Assembly (NCBI RefSeq): GCF_002077945.1
Contig: NZ_LVYD01000068.1
Coordinates: 1-64,000, forward strand
Source: Niastella vici
GTDB lineage: Bacteria; Bacteroidota; Bacteroidia; Chitinophagales; Chitinophagaceae
Reading direction: 5' to 3'
Length of the DNA: 64,000 bases
The notes beneath the pieces are model-generated. The model was not told where the DNA came from and made no database searches. It worked only from the letters and a program-made list of their open reading frames with translations. The translations under genes and the position numbers were made by a program. This document shows, piece by piece, positions 44,397 to 53,297 of this stretch (position 1 is the stretch's first letter; every line of letters begins with the position of its first letter).

Positions 44397-45443
44397 ATGA
44401 AACTTGTAAAATCCCTTTTACTGATCCCGGTATTAGCCGGTGTTTTTTCCTGCAAAAAATCACAGGACATAGCAACCACCGCTAATGAAAACAGACTGGC
44501 CACCACCGAGGCTACCACTATAGTTGTGGCCAAAGACGGCAGCGGGAACTATACCACTGTTCAGGCCGCGCTGAATGCGGTGGCTAACAACAGCAGTACC
44601 CGCACTGTCATCAAAATTAAGAATGGCACTTATAAAGAAGTGATCACGTTGGCGTCTACAAAAAAGAACGTCTCCATTATTGGGGAAAGCGCCACCGGCG
44701 TTAAACTTACTTACGACAATTACGCCAGCAAGATCAATCCGGCTACCGGCGCAGCGTATGGAACCAGTGGCTCTGCGAGTACTTTTATAAAAGCCGAAGG
44801 TTTCTATGCCCAGAATATTGTTTTTGAGAACTCCTCGGGCCCGGTAGGGCAGGCGCTTGCCATTAACATCAGCGGCGATAAATGCGTTTTTAATAACTGC
44901 CGTTTTCTCGGCCGCCAGGACACCTGGTATGCAGGCTACGTGCGAGTGTATTGTAAGAATTGCTATATAGAAGGAACAACTGATTTTATTTTTGGACCAG
45001 CCACCGCCTTTTTTGATGGTTGTAGTATTTACAGTTATGGCGGAACCGCATTAACCGCAGCCAGCACCGAAAGCTACGTTACTTATGGTCTTGTATTCAA
45101 TAACTGTACGGTTACCGGTGCTTCCGGCGTATCTACCGTTATGGGTAGAACCTGGAGACCTTATGCCGCCACTGCTTTTTTGAACAGTTCGCTGTCTTCG
45201 ATCATTGCGGCGGCAGGATGGAGCGATTGGGGAAGCTCCTCAAACGATGCCACAGCCAGGTATCGCGAATATAATAATAGGGGCGCCGGCGCCTCCACCT
45301 CGGGCCGCGTTTCCTGGAGCAGATTGCTGACCAGCTCGGAAGCTGCTAATTATAGCAATTTTAAAACCGTACTGAAGACCACCTATGCCAGTTCACCCGT
45401 TACCGATAACTGGGACCCTTCTATTGTTATTGCTAACCCTTAA
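44397..45443 (+). CDS. Pectinesterase, carbohydrate esterase family 8 (lipoprotein)
   Basis: 348 residues. Lipoprotein signal MKLVKSLLLIPVLAGVFSCKK. Beta-helix with CE8 motifs: GSGNYTTVQAALNAV, GQALAINISGD (~150), GRQDTWY (catalytic Asp, ~173), GTTDFIFGPATAFFDGC (second Asp, ~194) and MGRTWRPYA (Arg, ~251). It removes methyl groups from pectin so that the GH28 partner can cut the chain. After the TAA, the same frame continues for 28 codons with lectin-like sequence (next entry), hinting that the enzyme was once longer. Confidence 0.94.
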   Translation: MKLVKSLLLIPVLAGVFSCKKSQDIATTANENRLATTEATTIVVAKDGSGNYTTVQAALNAVANNSSTRTVIKIKNGTYKEVITLASTKKNVSIIGESATGVKLTYDNYASKINPATGAAYGTSGSASTFIKAEGFYAQNIVFENSSGPVGQALAINISGDKCVFNNCRFLGRQDTWYAGYVRVYCKNCYIEGTTDFIFGPATAFFDGCSIYSYGGTALTAASTESYVTYGLVFNNCTVTGASGVSTVMGRTWRPYAATAFLNSSLSSIIAAAGWSDWGSSSNDATARYREYNNRGAGASTSGRVSWSRLLTSSEAANYSNFKTVLKTTYASSPVTDNWDPSIVIANP

Positions 45444-45530
45444 GGTACTATCACCAGCAGTGGGGCGCTGATACAGCAATATACTTTTGCAAACGGTTCT
45501 AACCAGCTTTGGCAGTTGAACAGGCTTTAG
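45444..45530 (+). pseudogene. In-frame lectin-like remnant after the pectinesterase stop codon
   Basis: Directly after the TAA the frame reads GTITSSGALIQQYTFANGSN, QLWQLNRL, then TAG. ALIQQYTFANGSNQLWQL resembles a ricin-type beta-trefoil repeat (QxW). It may be the relic of a carbohydrate-binding module cut off by a nonsense mutation and deletion. Confidence 0.5.
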
Positions 45531-45563
45531 TCGTTAGCTTCGAGCGTTTTTTTTGCGCCGTAA

Positions 45564-45611
45564 CAAGGCATCTTTTGAATAAGCTCCAGGTCAAAAGATG
45601 CCTTGCTTTTT
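45564..45611 (+). terminator. Rho-independent terminator of the pectinolytic operon
   Basis: A perfect 15-bp stem (CAAGGCATCTTTTGA/TCAAAAGATGCCTTG, 45564-45605) with a 12-nt loop is followed by CTTTTT. Confidence 0.88.
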
Positions 45612-45741
45612 CAGATGCCTTTAACATATTAAACACCCATTTCTTAAAAAAAGACCAATTAATGGTATTCGCTATGCGTGCCGGTTATGAATGCCCTTAA
45701 ATTATCTACTTTACAGGCATTCTTAACCTACAAAAACAACC

Positions 45742-46311
45742 ATGTATCGTAAAACTTTACTTGCACTTGTATTAATACCATTAACATCAACGGCCTTTTC
45801 GCAAAACTTACCCCAAGTGACCGTTCCGGATGTAACCGATATTACAAAGGTCACGTTTCATCCTGGCCTTTCTTATGAAAAAAGGATTGGAAGGTACCAA
45901 ACCCTGTATGGACAGGTATTCCCGGCCATCAATTTCTCCCTTGACATTTCTGACGGATTTGGCGGTTACAATTCAGATGCTTCTTTTTATGTTGACCCGG
46001 CTGTGTATTTGCAATACCGGTTTTATTATAATGGCGGAAAGCGCCAGCGGAAAAAGAAAAGGACTGAGCTAAACTCCATGAATTATATTGGCGTTGTTGA
46101 CCGAACGGTTTTGTCGAAACATCCTGTCAACTCGGATTATGATATGGAAAAACATTATCGCACGATGAACACATTGGGTGCAGTGTGGGGATTACAAAGA
46201 AATTTCGATCGCAGCAGGATCAGTATCGATCTCAATGTAGGCCCGGCTATTGCCTTCGCAAAATCAACCTATACCGACCCCCAGCGGCCATCAGCAAAAC
46301 TATGTATATAA
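45742..46311 (+). CDS. Outer-membrane beta-barrel protein, C-terminus apparently frameshifted
   Basis: 189 residues with signal peptide MYRKTLLALVLIPLTSTAFSQ and strand-rich body (VTFHPGLSYEKRIGRYQTLY, YVDPAVYLQYRFYYN, NVGPAIAFAKSTYTD). The frame ends early at KLCI. In the neighbouring frame the sequence continues SGHQQNYVYKELTLLTQFDI, GFWLNKRK to TAA at 46367-46369, a natural beta-barrel end. The break lies at a run of five C (46278-46282), so it is either a real one-base indel, phase variation, or a sequencing error. Confidence 0.75.
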   Translation: MYRKTLLALVLIPLTSTAFSQNLPQVTVPDVTDITKVTFHPGLSYEKRIGRYQTLYGQVFPAINFSLDISDGFGGYNSDASFYVDPAVYLQYRFYYNGGKRQRKKKRTELNSMNYIGVVDRTVLSKHPVNSDYDMEKHYRTMNTLGAVWGLQRNFDRSRISIDLNVGPAIAFAKSTYTDPQRPSAKLCI

Positions 46312-46380
46312 GGAGCTCACTTTGCTGACGCAATTCGATATTGGTTTTTGGTTGAATAAGAGGAAATAAAAAATAGTTCC

Positions 46381-46719
46381 CTACATCCGCCAAACAGCCA
46401 GACAGGCCGCTGCCAGCGTTAAACCGATCAGTGCATAATAGGCCGTTTTGGAGTAGGGCTTTTTTTCGAATTTTATATTTATGGCTGTAACGATCGCGAA
46501 CATACTTGTTTTGGGCACCACCTTGAAATAATTGATATTAGGAGCTTTCATCACTACAAGTAATATACCGGTCACTAAAATTAAAATACCCAGGATAAGA
46601 CTTTTTTTGTCCCTTACCTGGGTATTATAAGTTTTCCATAATGTGGCTAATGAAAATACGTAACCCAGGAAACAGATAAAATGTGATAACAGCACGATGT
46701 TAAATACTATATGTTGCAT
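46381..46719 (-). CDS. Small multi-pass membrane protein of unknown function
   Basis: 112 residues with four hydrophobic segments (~5-25, 40-57, 67-82, 92-110) and basic connecting loops (TYNTQVRDKKS, FEKKPYSK). It is convergent with the beta-barrel gene. The layout resembles small membrane proteins with an even number of helices; no family recognised. Confidence 0.72.
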   Translation of the reverse strand: MQHIVFNIVLLSHFICFLGYVFSLATLWKTYNTQVRDKKSLILGILILVTGILLVVMKAPNINYFKVVPKTSMFAIVTAINIKFEKKPYSKTAYYALIGLTLAAACLAVWRM

Positions 46720-46806
46720 TGTTTATTGATTATGCAACAAAACTAGCGCGGGCTTTCTGCCCGTTCATGCACCTGGGTTAATAAATTGAACAAAGGTTAA
46801 AAATAT

Positions 46807-48087
46807 TTAATGTACCGGCGTTTCACTAAATTTACCCGCACCCGCAATTGCTTTTGATAGCCCGGGTTGTTCTCTCCGTTCCCGGCTAAGCACCTTCCAG
46901 ATAATAATAATGCTTAACAACATGCACACGGCGCCAATCAAAAAATGTATCCCGGGGAAATAATAGGGGGCTTTGTTCGACGTAAAATATGCAAACGTAC
47001 TGTTCATGAGCAAGGGCCCAATAACAGTAGTAAGGCTCATTAAACTGGTAAGCGCACCCTGCAGCTCGCCCTGTTGATTGGGCGGTACATGTACCGAAAT
47101 AACAGATTGTAACGAAGGGCCACAAATGCCACCGAGACAATACGGGATCAAAAATGCAAACATCATCCAGCTTTGTGTGGCAAATGCGAACAGGATCAAC
47201 CCCAGCGTATAAAGGCTTAAACCGAAGTAGATGCTTTTTTCATTACCCAATTTAGGTACGGTTACCCTGGTTAATCCGCCCTGAACTGCTCCTACCAAAA
47301 CACCCACGATGGCCAGGGAAATACCAACCATTTTTTCGGTCCAGTGAAACCGGTAGATGGTGAAAAAGTTCCAGTTACCCTGTACCGCCTGGCTGCCAAG
47401 ATAGATCAGAAAAAAGCTAAACGCCAGCCCTCTGATCTCTGGATGCGCAGTCAAAAACTTTAATGAGCCAAATGGATTGGCACGTTTCCATTCAAAAGTC
47501 CGGCGGTTTTCTTTGCTTAAAGATTCTGGCAATAAGAAATATCCGTATAAACAGTTAAGCAAACAAAGTGCTGCTGCTGCATAAAAAGGCGCTCTGATGC
47601 CCCAGGTTGCCAGCAGGGCTCCCAATGCCGGACCTAACACAAAGCCTAACCCAAAGGCAGCACCGATAAGGCCGAAGTTCTTGGCCCTTGAGGCATCATC
47701 GGGACTAACATCTGCAATATAGGCGGAGGCAGTCGTAAAGCTGGCCCCGGTAATACCGGCAATGATACGCCCTAAAAACAACCAGCCATAACTGGGCGCC
47801 AGCGCCAGGATGATGTAGTCAAAGCCGAAACCCAATAATGACAACAGCAAGATCGGGCGGCGGCCGTACCGGTCACTAAGGTTGCCTATAACGGGTGCAA
47901 ACAAGAATTGAACAATAGCAAAAACTGATAATAAAAGAGCGCCATAAGTACTGGCCTGGTTAACGGGAATACCTTTTAATTGCGCAATAAGATCGGCCAT
48001 TACAGGTATAATAAGGCCCCATCCCATTACATCGATGAGTAATGTGACAAATATAAAGCCCATCGCTGACTTCATAGGTTTCTTCAT
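46807..48087 (-). CDS. TetA-like MFS transporter
   Basis: 426 residues, twelve predicted helices. Motifs of the TCR/Tet drug:H+ antiporter branch: VTLLIDVMGWGLIIPVMADL (helix 1, with the conserved D), APVIGNLSDRYGRRPILLLS (loop 2-3 motif A), GRIIAGITGASFTTASAYIA (motif C-like, helix 5) and GAAFGLGFVLGPALGALL. Complete and in frame. Likely exports a drug or metabolite; homology to TetA does not establish tetracycline resistance. It ends ~90 bp from the small membrane-protein gene and is preceded by a 309-bp spacer with palindromes. Confidence 0.9.
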   Translation of the reverse strand: MKKPMKSAMGFIFVTLLIDVMGWGLIIPVMADLIAQLKGIPVNQASTYGALLLSVFAIVQFLFAPVIGNLSDRYGRRPILLLSLLGFGFDYIILALAPSYGWLFLGRIIAGITGASFTTASAYIADVSPDDASRAKNFGLIGAAFGLGFVLGPALGALLATWGIRAPFYAAAALCLLNCLYGYFLLPESLSKENRRTFEWKRANPFGSLKFLTAHPEIRGLAFSFFLIYLGSQAVQGNWNFFTIYRFHWTEKMVGISLAIVGVLVGAVQGGLTRVTVPKLGNEKSIYFGLSLYTLGLILFAFATQSWMMFAFLIPYCLGGICGPSLQSVISVHVPPNQQGELQGALTSLMSLTTVIGPLLMNSTFAYFTSNKAPYYFPGIHFLIGAVCMLLSIIIIWKVLSRERREQPGLSKAIAGAGKFSETPVH

Positions 48088-48396
48088 AAAGCTTGTGTTG
48101 ATTTCGGCGGTAAACTTAAACCGAAATACTTAATACGCAGGGAGGCAATTGCGACAAATTTGAGGTGGATTGCGACATGAAAAGTAGATGTTGAAAAAAA
48201 GCCGCACTGTTCGTTTAGATCAGTGCAGCTTTTTGCAGGCTATAAACAGGTCAGCGTTCACTTATTTTTAACATATACCGGTATACCGTAGTTAATACCC
48301 CAGTACTGAGTTCAGGTATTTGATGTGCTTCATACAAAGGGGTTTGGTATATTTAAATGATTCTATTTACAACGTGTATACACATCAAAAAATTGC
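48088..48396. other. 309-bp spacer with terminator and palindrome
   Basis: AAAAAAAGCCGCACTG...CAGTGCAGCTTTTT (48194-48235) is a bidirectional terminator hairpin. TATACCGGTATA (48274-48285) is a perfect 12-bp palindrome that may be an operator for the MFS gene. No gene is visible. Confidence 0.6.
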
Positions 48397-50064
48397 TCAT
48401 TCCGCCTTCACCACCGTCTGGTTCTTAACAGCGGTCACTGCTGCCAGTTGTTTGGTATAATAATCACTCAGGTCCTTTTTTCCGCATAATGCTGCGGATT
48501 GGGCCGCGCCGTTCAAGCCATTATACCTGTTGGGATGTTTTTCCAGATCAGCCTGGTAGGCATCCAGCGCTTTGTCGCTTTGTTTCAATTCCAGGTACAT
48601 ATCGGCCAGCAGCTCCCGCGCCGGTAATACTTCACCGGGCGTTACGGGGTGTTTTTCAGTCTTGTCTTCCATATCGGCCGACTGGTTCATTTTTTCCAAC
48701 GCCACTGTATTATTGCCTTCTTTCAGGGCTATCCAGCCTTCTGAAGCTTTTATCTGTATGTCGAGCTGGTTGGCTTTATAGCTTTCTTTTTTGGCCAGCA
48801 GCTCGTTCCGTAACCGGTTCAAAACGGCCAGTTCGTTTTTGGCGCTGTCTAATTTATTTATATGTACAAAACCAAGCAGCCGGGCAAAATGGATGATGCC
48901 ACTTTGCCAGGGAAATTGTTGCATGGGAAAACCAGCCGGTGTGGTGTTCAGTTGGGAAGCTTCCTTCCATAACCGGTTCTCGAGCACATACCGGGCAGGG
49001 ATAGCGGCAAATGTATACGCCCCTTTCATATTCGGGGGGCTCACATTATTGAAGGTGTTCAGGTAATCCCATTGTTCTTTTGCTTTTTTTATTTCTTTCT
49101 TTTGCAGATACGCATATACGAGGTAATCCATGCCATGTAATTCTTCATCCCAATGGCCTTTAATGCCTGCACTTTCGGCATAGCATTTGGCGGCGGCAAT
49201 GGATGCCAGGTTGCTGGCTATGCTTTCATCCCACAAACCCAACCGGGTGAAAATATGCGAGGGCATGTGTTGCGCATGTGCCGATGCCGGCGCTACGGAT
49301 GCATATTTGCGGGCTGCCGGTAAGGCCAGTTCGGCCAGTTCGGGCACATCGTACGTATGAATAATATAATGAATGATGCCGGGATGGAGGGGCGCGCTGG
49401 GGTACAGGCTGTTGAGGATCTGGCCGGCCTTTTTTTGTTTGGCATACGTTTTATCGGCAGGGTCAGCGGCGGCATCCAGCGCCAGTGCATAAAAGATCGC
49501 TGCTTCTTTATCGTTGGGATATCGCTCGTACAGGGTTTTCATCGCTGCTTCATACTGCAGGCAACGGGTACGGTGATCTGCTTTTTCCCAATTGCTGTAA
49601 TAGGTTGATAAGGCGTTGATGTAATCCGATTCCCTGGTTGTTTTTGCTTCTATTGACCGGGCCACTTCCAGTGCTTTATTGCCTTTGATCAGTTCCGGCG
49701 TTTCGGGTGGTGTCCATAATGGATGATAATTGCACATGGCAACACCCCAATATGCCATGGCGCAATGCGGGTCGCGGTTAATGATCTGCGCAAATGCTTT
49801 TTCGGCTTCATCGTATTCGAAGGAGTGTAAAAGGGCTATGGCAAAATTGAATTGCTTTTTGATGCTGTCATCACCTGATATTATAAACGATACTTTACCT
49901 ACACTTTTATCATCGGGGCCACATAAAACCACATTGCCTGTTTTCAGGTTGATGGCGCTGATCTCTTTGGCAAGCTGGGGCAGTTGCCGTTCCCTGCACG
50001 AAAACAGCAGGACAAAAACAACCAGCACAACTGTTGCCGTTAATATGATCTTTTGCATGTTCAT
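48397..50064 (-). CDS. Tetratricopeptide-repeat lipoprotein
   Basis: 555 residues with a lipoprotein signal (VLVVFVLLFSCRERQ). TPR-like helices occur throughout: FNFAIALLHSFEYDEAEKAF, DPHCAMAYWGVAMCNYHPLW, KEAAIFYALALDAAADP, AHAQHMPSHIFTRLGLW and a C-terminal pair near 480-540 (PARELLADMYLELKQ, ALDAYQADLEKHPN). The HxxxHIxxRLG region is conserved in a family of uncharacterised TPR proteins. Likely a periplasmic or outer-membrane scaffold. It stands alone. Confidence 0.88.
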   Translation of the reverse strand: MNMQKIILTATVVLVVFVLLFSCRERQLPQLAKEISAINLKTGNVVLCGPDDKSVGKVSFIISGDDSIKKQFNFAIALLHSFEYDEAEKAFAQIINRDPHCAMAYWGVAMCNYHPLWTPPETPELIKGNKALEVARSIEAKTTRESDYINALSTYYSNWEKADHRTRCLQYEAAMKTLYERYPNDKEAAIFYALALDAAADPADKTYAKQKKAGQILNSLYPSAPLHPGIIHYIIHTYDVPELAELALPAARKYASVAPASAHAQHMPSHIFTRLGLWDESIASNLASIAAAKCYAESAGIKGHWDEELHGMDYLVYAYLQKKEIKKAKEQWDYLNTFNNVSPPNMKGAYTFAAIPARYVLENRLWKEASQLNTTPAGFPMQQFPWQSGIIHFARLLGFVHINKLDSAKNELAVLNRLRNELLAKKESYKANQLDIQIKASEGWIALKEGNNTVALEKMNQSADMEDKTEKHPVTPGEVLPARELLADMYLELKQSDKALDAYQADLEKHPNRYNGLNGAAQSAALCGKKDLSDYYTKQLAAVTAVKNQTVVKAE

Positions 50065-50305
50065 TCTCCCTTTAAATGGGTTACTAAATGGCAGGATGCG
50101 GATATGGTAGTGTTATCAACGGGGACAAACTGTTTTTGCGGTGGTTAAAGGTAGATATATTATATGTTATAACCATTTTGGCATTCCCGTAATGTGGTAT
50201 TTTGGCTTGCTGTACACTTTTTTAGGAATATTTTATAGGTTTTGAATCTATCTTTATTTTGGTATTTTTACCGGTCGGTTCCTATTTAACCTTAAAAAAC
50301 AACTA

Positions 50306-50722
50306 ATGAACCAAAAACCCTCAAACGCCTTTATTGCTGCCTCGTGGATTGCCCTTGGCGCCGGTATGCTCGGCTTTTTGATTGGCTTATGGCGCGCCGA
50401 AATGCAATTGAATGAAAAGGGATATTATTTTACGGTTTTAATGTTCGGTCTTTTTGCTGTTATCTCTGTTCAAAAAAGTGTTCGCGACAGACTGGAAGGT
50501 ATTCCTGTTACTGATATCTACTATGGCTTAAGCTGGTTCTGCACCATTCTGGCCATTATTTTGTTAGTAGTGGGGTTGTGGAATGCTACCATTTTACCGA
50601 GCGAAAAAGGTTATTATGCATTTTCTTTTTTACTGGCTTTGTTTGGCGCTATTGCGGTGCAAAAAAATGTACGCGATGCCAAAGGTGTAGAAGTTAAAAA
50701 GGATGGGGAGAACAGGCAATAA
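50306..50722 (+). CDS. yiaA: YiaA/YiaB-family inner-membrane protein
   Basis: 138 residues with two copies of the YiaAB two-helix unit: [20 protein letters not shown] ... [20 protein letters not shown] and [20 protein letters not shown] ... [20 protein letters not shown]. The repeated GLW/N-EKGYY-AVQKxVRD pattern is diagnostic. Function unknown in any organism. A strong terminator follows. Confidence 0.9.
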   Translation: MNQKPSNAFIAASWIALGAGMLGFLIGLWRAEMQLNEKGYYFTVLMFGLFAVISVQKSVRDRLEGIPVTDIYYGLSWFCTILAIILLVVGLWNATILPSEKGYYAFSFLLALFGAIAVQKNVRDAKGVEVKKDGENRQ

Positions 50723-50748
50723 TGTAGCTCGTAATTAAACTAAATAAC

Positions 50749-50784
50749 AAACAGGGAATGTTGATCGCTCAGCATTCCCTGTTT
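50749..50784 (+). terminator. Terminator after the yiaA-like gene
   Basis: A 12-bp perfect stem AAACAGGGAATG/CATTCCCTGTTT (50749-50760 and 50773-50784) is followed by GGTTTT. Confidence 0.85.
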
Positions 50785-50808
50785 GGTTTTATACGAAAAC
50801 CTAAAACA

Positions 50809-50844
50809 CAAAAGCCTTCCCGACTACCGCCGGGAGTGCTTTTG
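50809..50844 (-). terminator. Likely terminator of the histidine-kinase operon
   Basis: CAAAAGCCTTCCCG (50809-50822) pairs with CGGGAGTGCTTTTG (50831-50844) with two mismatches, downstream of the minus-strand kinase gene. Confidence 0.5.
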
Positions 50845-50924
50845 AAAAAACAATGCGCAGTATTTTCGCATTGATGATACAGGGTGTTTGGTTGTGTCTG
50901 AAAGATCCTGTATTGTATGGGTTT

Positions 50925-51974
50925 TCATATAGGAATTCTGATGTGTAGCCGGCAGCCTTTTTCCGGCGCCGTAACGATATCGCATTGGCCATGCAGGTGT
51001 TTTGCCCGCTCTCTGATGTTGATCAGTCCAATCCCGTCTACCTGGTGGTTAGGGTCGAAACCGATGCCATCGTCATCTATGATCAACTCTACATGTCGGT
51101 CATCGGTTTCGAGTGTCATAACCACTGTTCTGGCTCTGCTGTGCTCTATGATATTCCTGAACTGTTCCTGAAGAATACGGTAAATATTAATTTTCTTATG
51201 GTCGGATAGTTGTTCTTCATTAAAATGGTGGATCCCAAAAATGATATTGATCCGGTGGATTATTTTGGTGTCTTCAATGAAAGCTTTTACACTTTCAAGC
51301 AGGGTATCTTTGGGCAGTTTGTGCAGTACCATTCCGCGCGACAATTTCTTGATCTCTCCAATTGCTTCCTTGAGTAATTGAATGGTAATGTTTTTTGCCT
51401 GCCGGTTTTCATCCTTATACACTTCAACCATGTCGAGGTGCAGTTTGGCGGAACAGAGCAGCTGGTTCACATTATCATGCAGTTCCTGTCCAATTACCAG
51501 CCGTTCATGCTCCAGCACTTTGAGTAACAGGTCGCTCAGTGCATTATTGGGGTTTTCCGGGGTAGGGGATTGGGGTTGAATGGCCGTTGCATTCTCGGCC
51601 TGCAGGGCCCGGTCATTGCTGTGTCCGGCGCACAGGATACATCCCTTCGGATCTTTGCCGGATACCAGCTGAAAAAATGACCATTTATAAACAGACTGCC
51701 GCTCGGGGCCGGCATAGGTATACAGATTAATAGGGATTGTTTGCAGGGTACCGTCGTTGTTGGCCAATAGGGTATTGAATACTTCCCGGTCGGTTTCGGA
51801 TAAAAGGGATTGAAAATAATCCAGTTGGCGCGGCGTTCCGGGTCCGAAGGCATTGTTCATGGCGGTATTCATTGAATGAATACGGCCTTCCAGGTCAATG
51901 ATTGCATAATACACCGGTTCCTGCCCCCGCCAGCTGGCGTGGTCATGTTGTGACCATCCGTCACTCCTGTTCAT
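50925..51974 (-). CDS. NarL-type sensor histidine kinase
   Basis: 349 residues. N-terminal PAS-like domain (~20-130: VYYAIIDLEGRIHSMNTAM, LYTYAGPERQSVYKWSFFQL). HisKA_3 phosphoacceptor helix at ~165-185 (ERLVIGQELHDNVNQLL, His in LHDN). HATPase_c: INIYRILQEQFRNIIEHSRA (N box), IDDDGIGFD (G1), GIGLINIRERAKHLHG (G2). No membrane helix, so cytosolic. It is 7 bp downstream of a single-domain response regulator gene, likely one operon. Confidence 0.92.
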   Translation of the reverse strand: MNRSDGWSQHDHASWRGQEPVYYAIIDLEGRIHSMNTAMNNAFGPGTPRQLDYFQSLLSETDREVFNTLLANNDGTLQTIPINLYTYAGPERQSVYKWSFFQLVSGKDPKGCILCAGHSNDRALQAENATAIQPQSPTPENPNNALSDLLLKVLEHERLVIGQELHDNVNQLLCSAKLHLDMVEVYKDENRQAKNITIQLLKEAIGEIKKLSRGMVLHKLPKDTLLESVKAFIEDTKIIHRINIIFGIHHFNEEQLSDHKKINIYRILQEQFRNIIEHSRARTVVMTLETDDRHVELIIDDDGIGFDPNHQVDGIGLINIRERAKHLHGQCDIVTAPEKGCRLHIRIPI

Positions 51975-51981
51975 AGCTAGT

Positions 51982-52371
51982 TTACTTTTGTTTTACAAGG
52001 CTTTCCAGGGCCTTCTCTGTTATGCCTGTAATGGAGTCGAACCCCAAAGACTTCTCTACGTAGTAATCAGCTCCAAGGCGCATGCATGTTTCATAGTATT
52101 CACCAGGGTCGTTATTCGTCAGCATCACAATTGTTACCCGCTTGTTCATTTCCCTGATCTTGATCAGCATATCAATGCCGCTCCGGTCGGGGAGGTTGAT
52201 ATCAAGGAAAATAAGGTGTGGCGTTTTTCTGGCGAACATCGTTAGGCCTTCTTCAAAGCAGCCTGCGACTGCAATAGAGATCTCGTCGTAACGTTCTGAT
52301 AGCAGTTGTTTGATACGATGAACGAATAAGGCAGAATCGTCAATTAAGAGGATACAGAGTGTGCTGTTCAT
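51982..52371 (-). CDS. Single-domain response regulator
   Basis: 129 residues, receiver domain only: LLIDDSALF (acidic pair), HLIFLDINLPDRSG (phosphoacceptor Asp, ~56), MLTNND (Thr) and YVEKSLGFD (Lys). No output domain. Precedes the cytosolic kinase gene by 7 bp and is probably its partner, acting by protein interaction or phosphotransfer. Confidence 0.92.
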   Translation of the reverse strand: MNSTLCILLIDDSALFVHRIKQLLSERYDEISIAVAGCFEEGLTMFARKTPHLIFLDINLPDRSGIDMLIKIREMNKRVTIVMLTNNDPGEYYETCMRLGADYYVEKSLGFDSITGITEKALESLVKQK

Positions 52372-52528
52372 TCATATCGTTGTTTGGACTGCAAAGATGC
52401 AACGATCCAGTTCCCCGCACAATAGGGTCAAATGTTGTTTTGGTGTCATGATGACATTTACTGTTTGTGGTCGTTTGTACTACAGGGGAGAGTAGTTAGA
52501 AATTTGTGGCAGGCAGTGTTGAATGTAG

Positions 52529-52643
52529 CTGTTACCGGTTTCCGGTTCCCGGTCACCAGGTAAAAAATTCGGAGACCCAGATTGTAATCAAAAAGATCGA
52601 AATTCAAGGCCTGGTAACAGGTAACTGGTAACAGGCAACTGTT
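52529..52643. repeat. Interspersed repeat with inverted variable arms (copy 1)
   Basis: Left arm of degenerate GTTACCGG/TTCCCGG units ends CACCAGG. The core contains GGAGACCCAGATT...GATCGAAATTCAAGG, and the right arm starts CCTGGTAACAGGTAACTGG. Closely related to the copy at 63599-63710. Confidence 0.75.
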
Positions 52644-52667
52644 CCTCCATGTCTCTTATTTTCATTT

Positions 52668-53297
52668 TCAAATCAACTTATTCTCTACCGCATACAATGT
52701 TAACTCCGCATTATTCTGCATGCCCATTTTTTCAAGTATCCTTGACCGGTAGGTGCTGATGGTGTTAACGCTTAAGGAGAGGGAGGCGGCTATTTCGGAT
52801 ACTGTTTTTCCTGAGGCAATGCGTTTTAATACATCAAATTCCCGTTCACTTAATTTCTCGTGCGGTAGCTGGTTGGGATCATCGCCAAATGAAGCGGCCA
52901 GTTTTTCCGCGCCTTCTGCACTGATGTATTTCTTGCCCTGCAGCAATTGCCGCACGGCTTTTAACAGCTCATCGGGATGGCTTTCTTTATTCAAATATCC
53001 GCTGGCGCCGGCTTTTAATGCCCGCACCACATACTGGTCTTCGGGATGCACACTGAGTATAAGCACCGGTGTTGATGGCAATATTTTTTTCAGCTGCCGC
53101 AGGGTTTCCAGGATGTTGCGGCCAGGCATGGAAATATCTGAAATAATGAGGTCCCATTTTTTTACAACGGCCTCTTTAATGAGTTCCGACGAATCGGTTA
53201 CTTCGCTTACTTCTGCGCCGGGGTATTCTTCCCGTAATAAAGTGCTGAGGCCTTTCCGGATAAGGCTGTGATCATCGGCGATTAAAAATTTTGTCAC
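52668..53297 (-). CDS. NarL/LuxR-family response regulator
   Basis: 209 residues. Receiver: FLIADDHSLIRKGL, DLIISDISMPGR (Asp54), LILSVH and YLNKES. The LuxR-type HTH at ~145-205: LSEREFDVLKRIASGKTVSEIA, LSVNTISTYRSRILEKMGM. Its ATG overlaps the last codons of the kinase gene (53294-53297), so the pair is translationally coupled. It controls transcription in response to that kinase; targets unknown. Confidence 0.94.
   Translation of the reverse strand: MTKFLIADDHSLIRKGLSTLLREEYPGAEVSEVTDSSELIKEAVVKKWDLIISDISMPGRNILETLRQLKKILPSTPVLILSVHPEDQYVVRALKAGASGYLNKESHPDELLKAVRQLLQGKKYISAEGAEKLAASFGDDPNQLPHEKLSEREFDVLKRIASGKTVSEIAASLSLSVNTISTYRSRILEKMGMQNNAELTLYAVENKLI

Noticed and set aside
45509-45700. 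63-codon frame after the pectinesterase
   Set aside because: It runs straight through the strong terminator hairpin at 45564-45611, so it is almost certainly non-coding.
46807-48087. Calling the MFS gene a tetracycline-resistance determinant
   Set aside because: It has the TCR/Tet branch motifs, but chromosomal relatives with other substrates are common; only transporter identity is supported.
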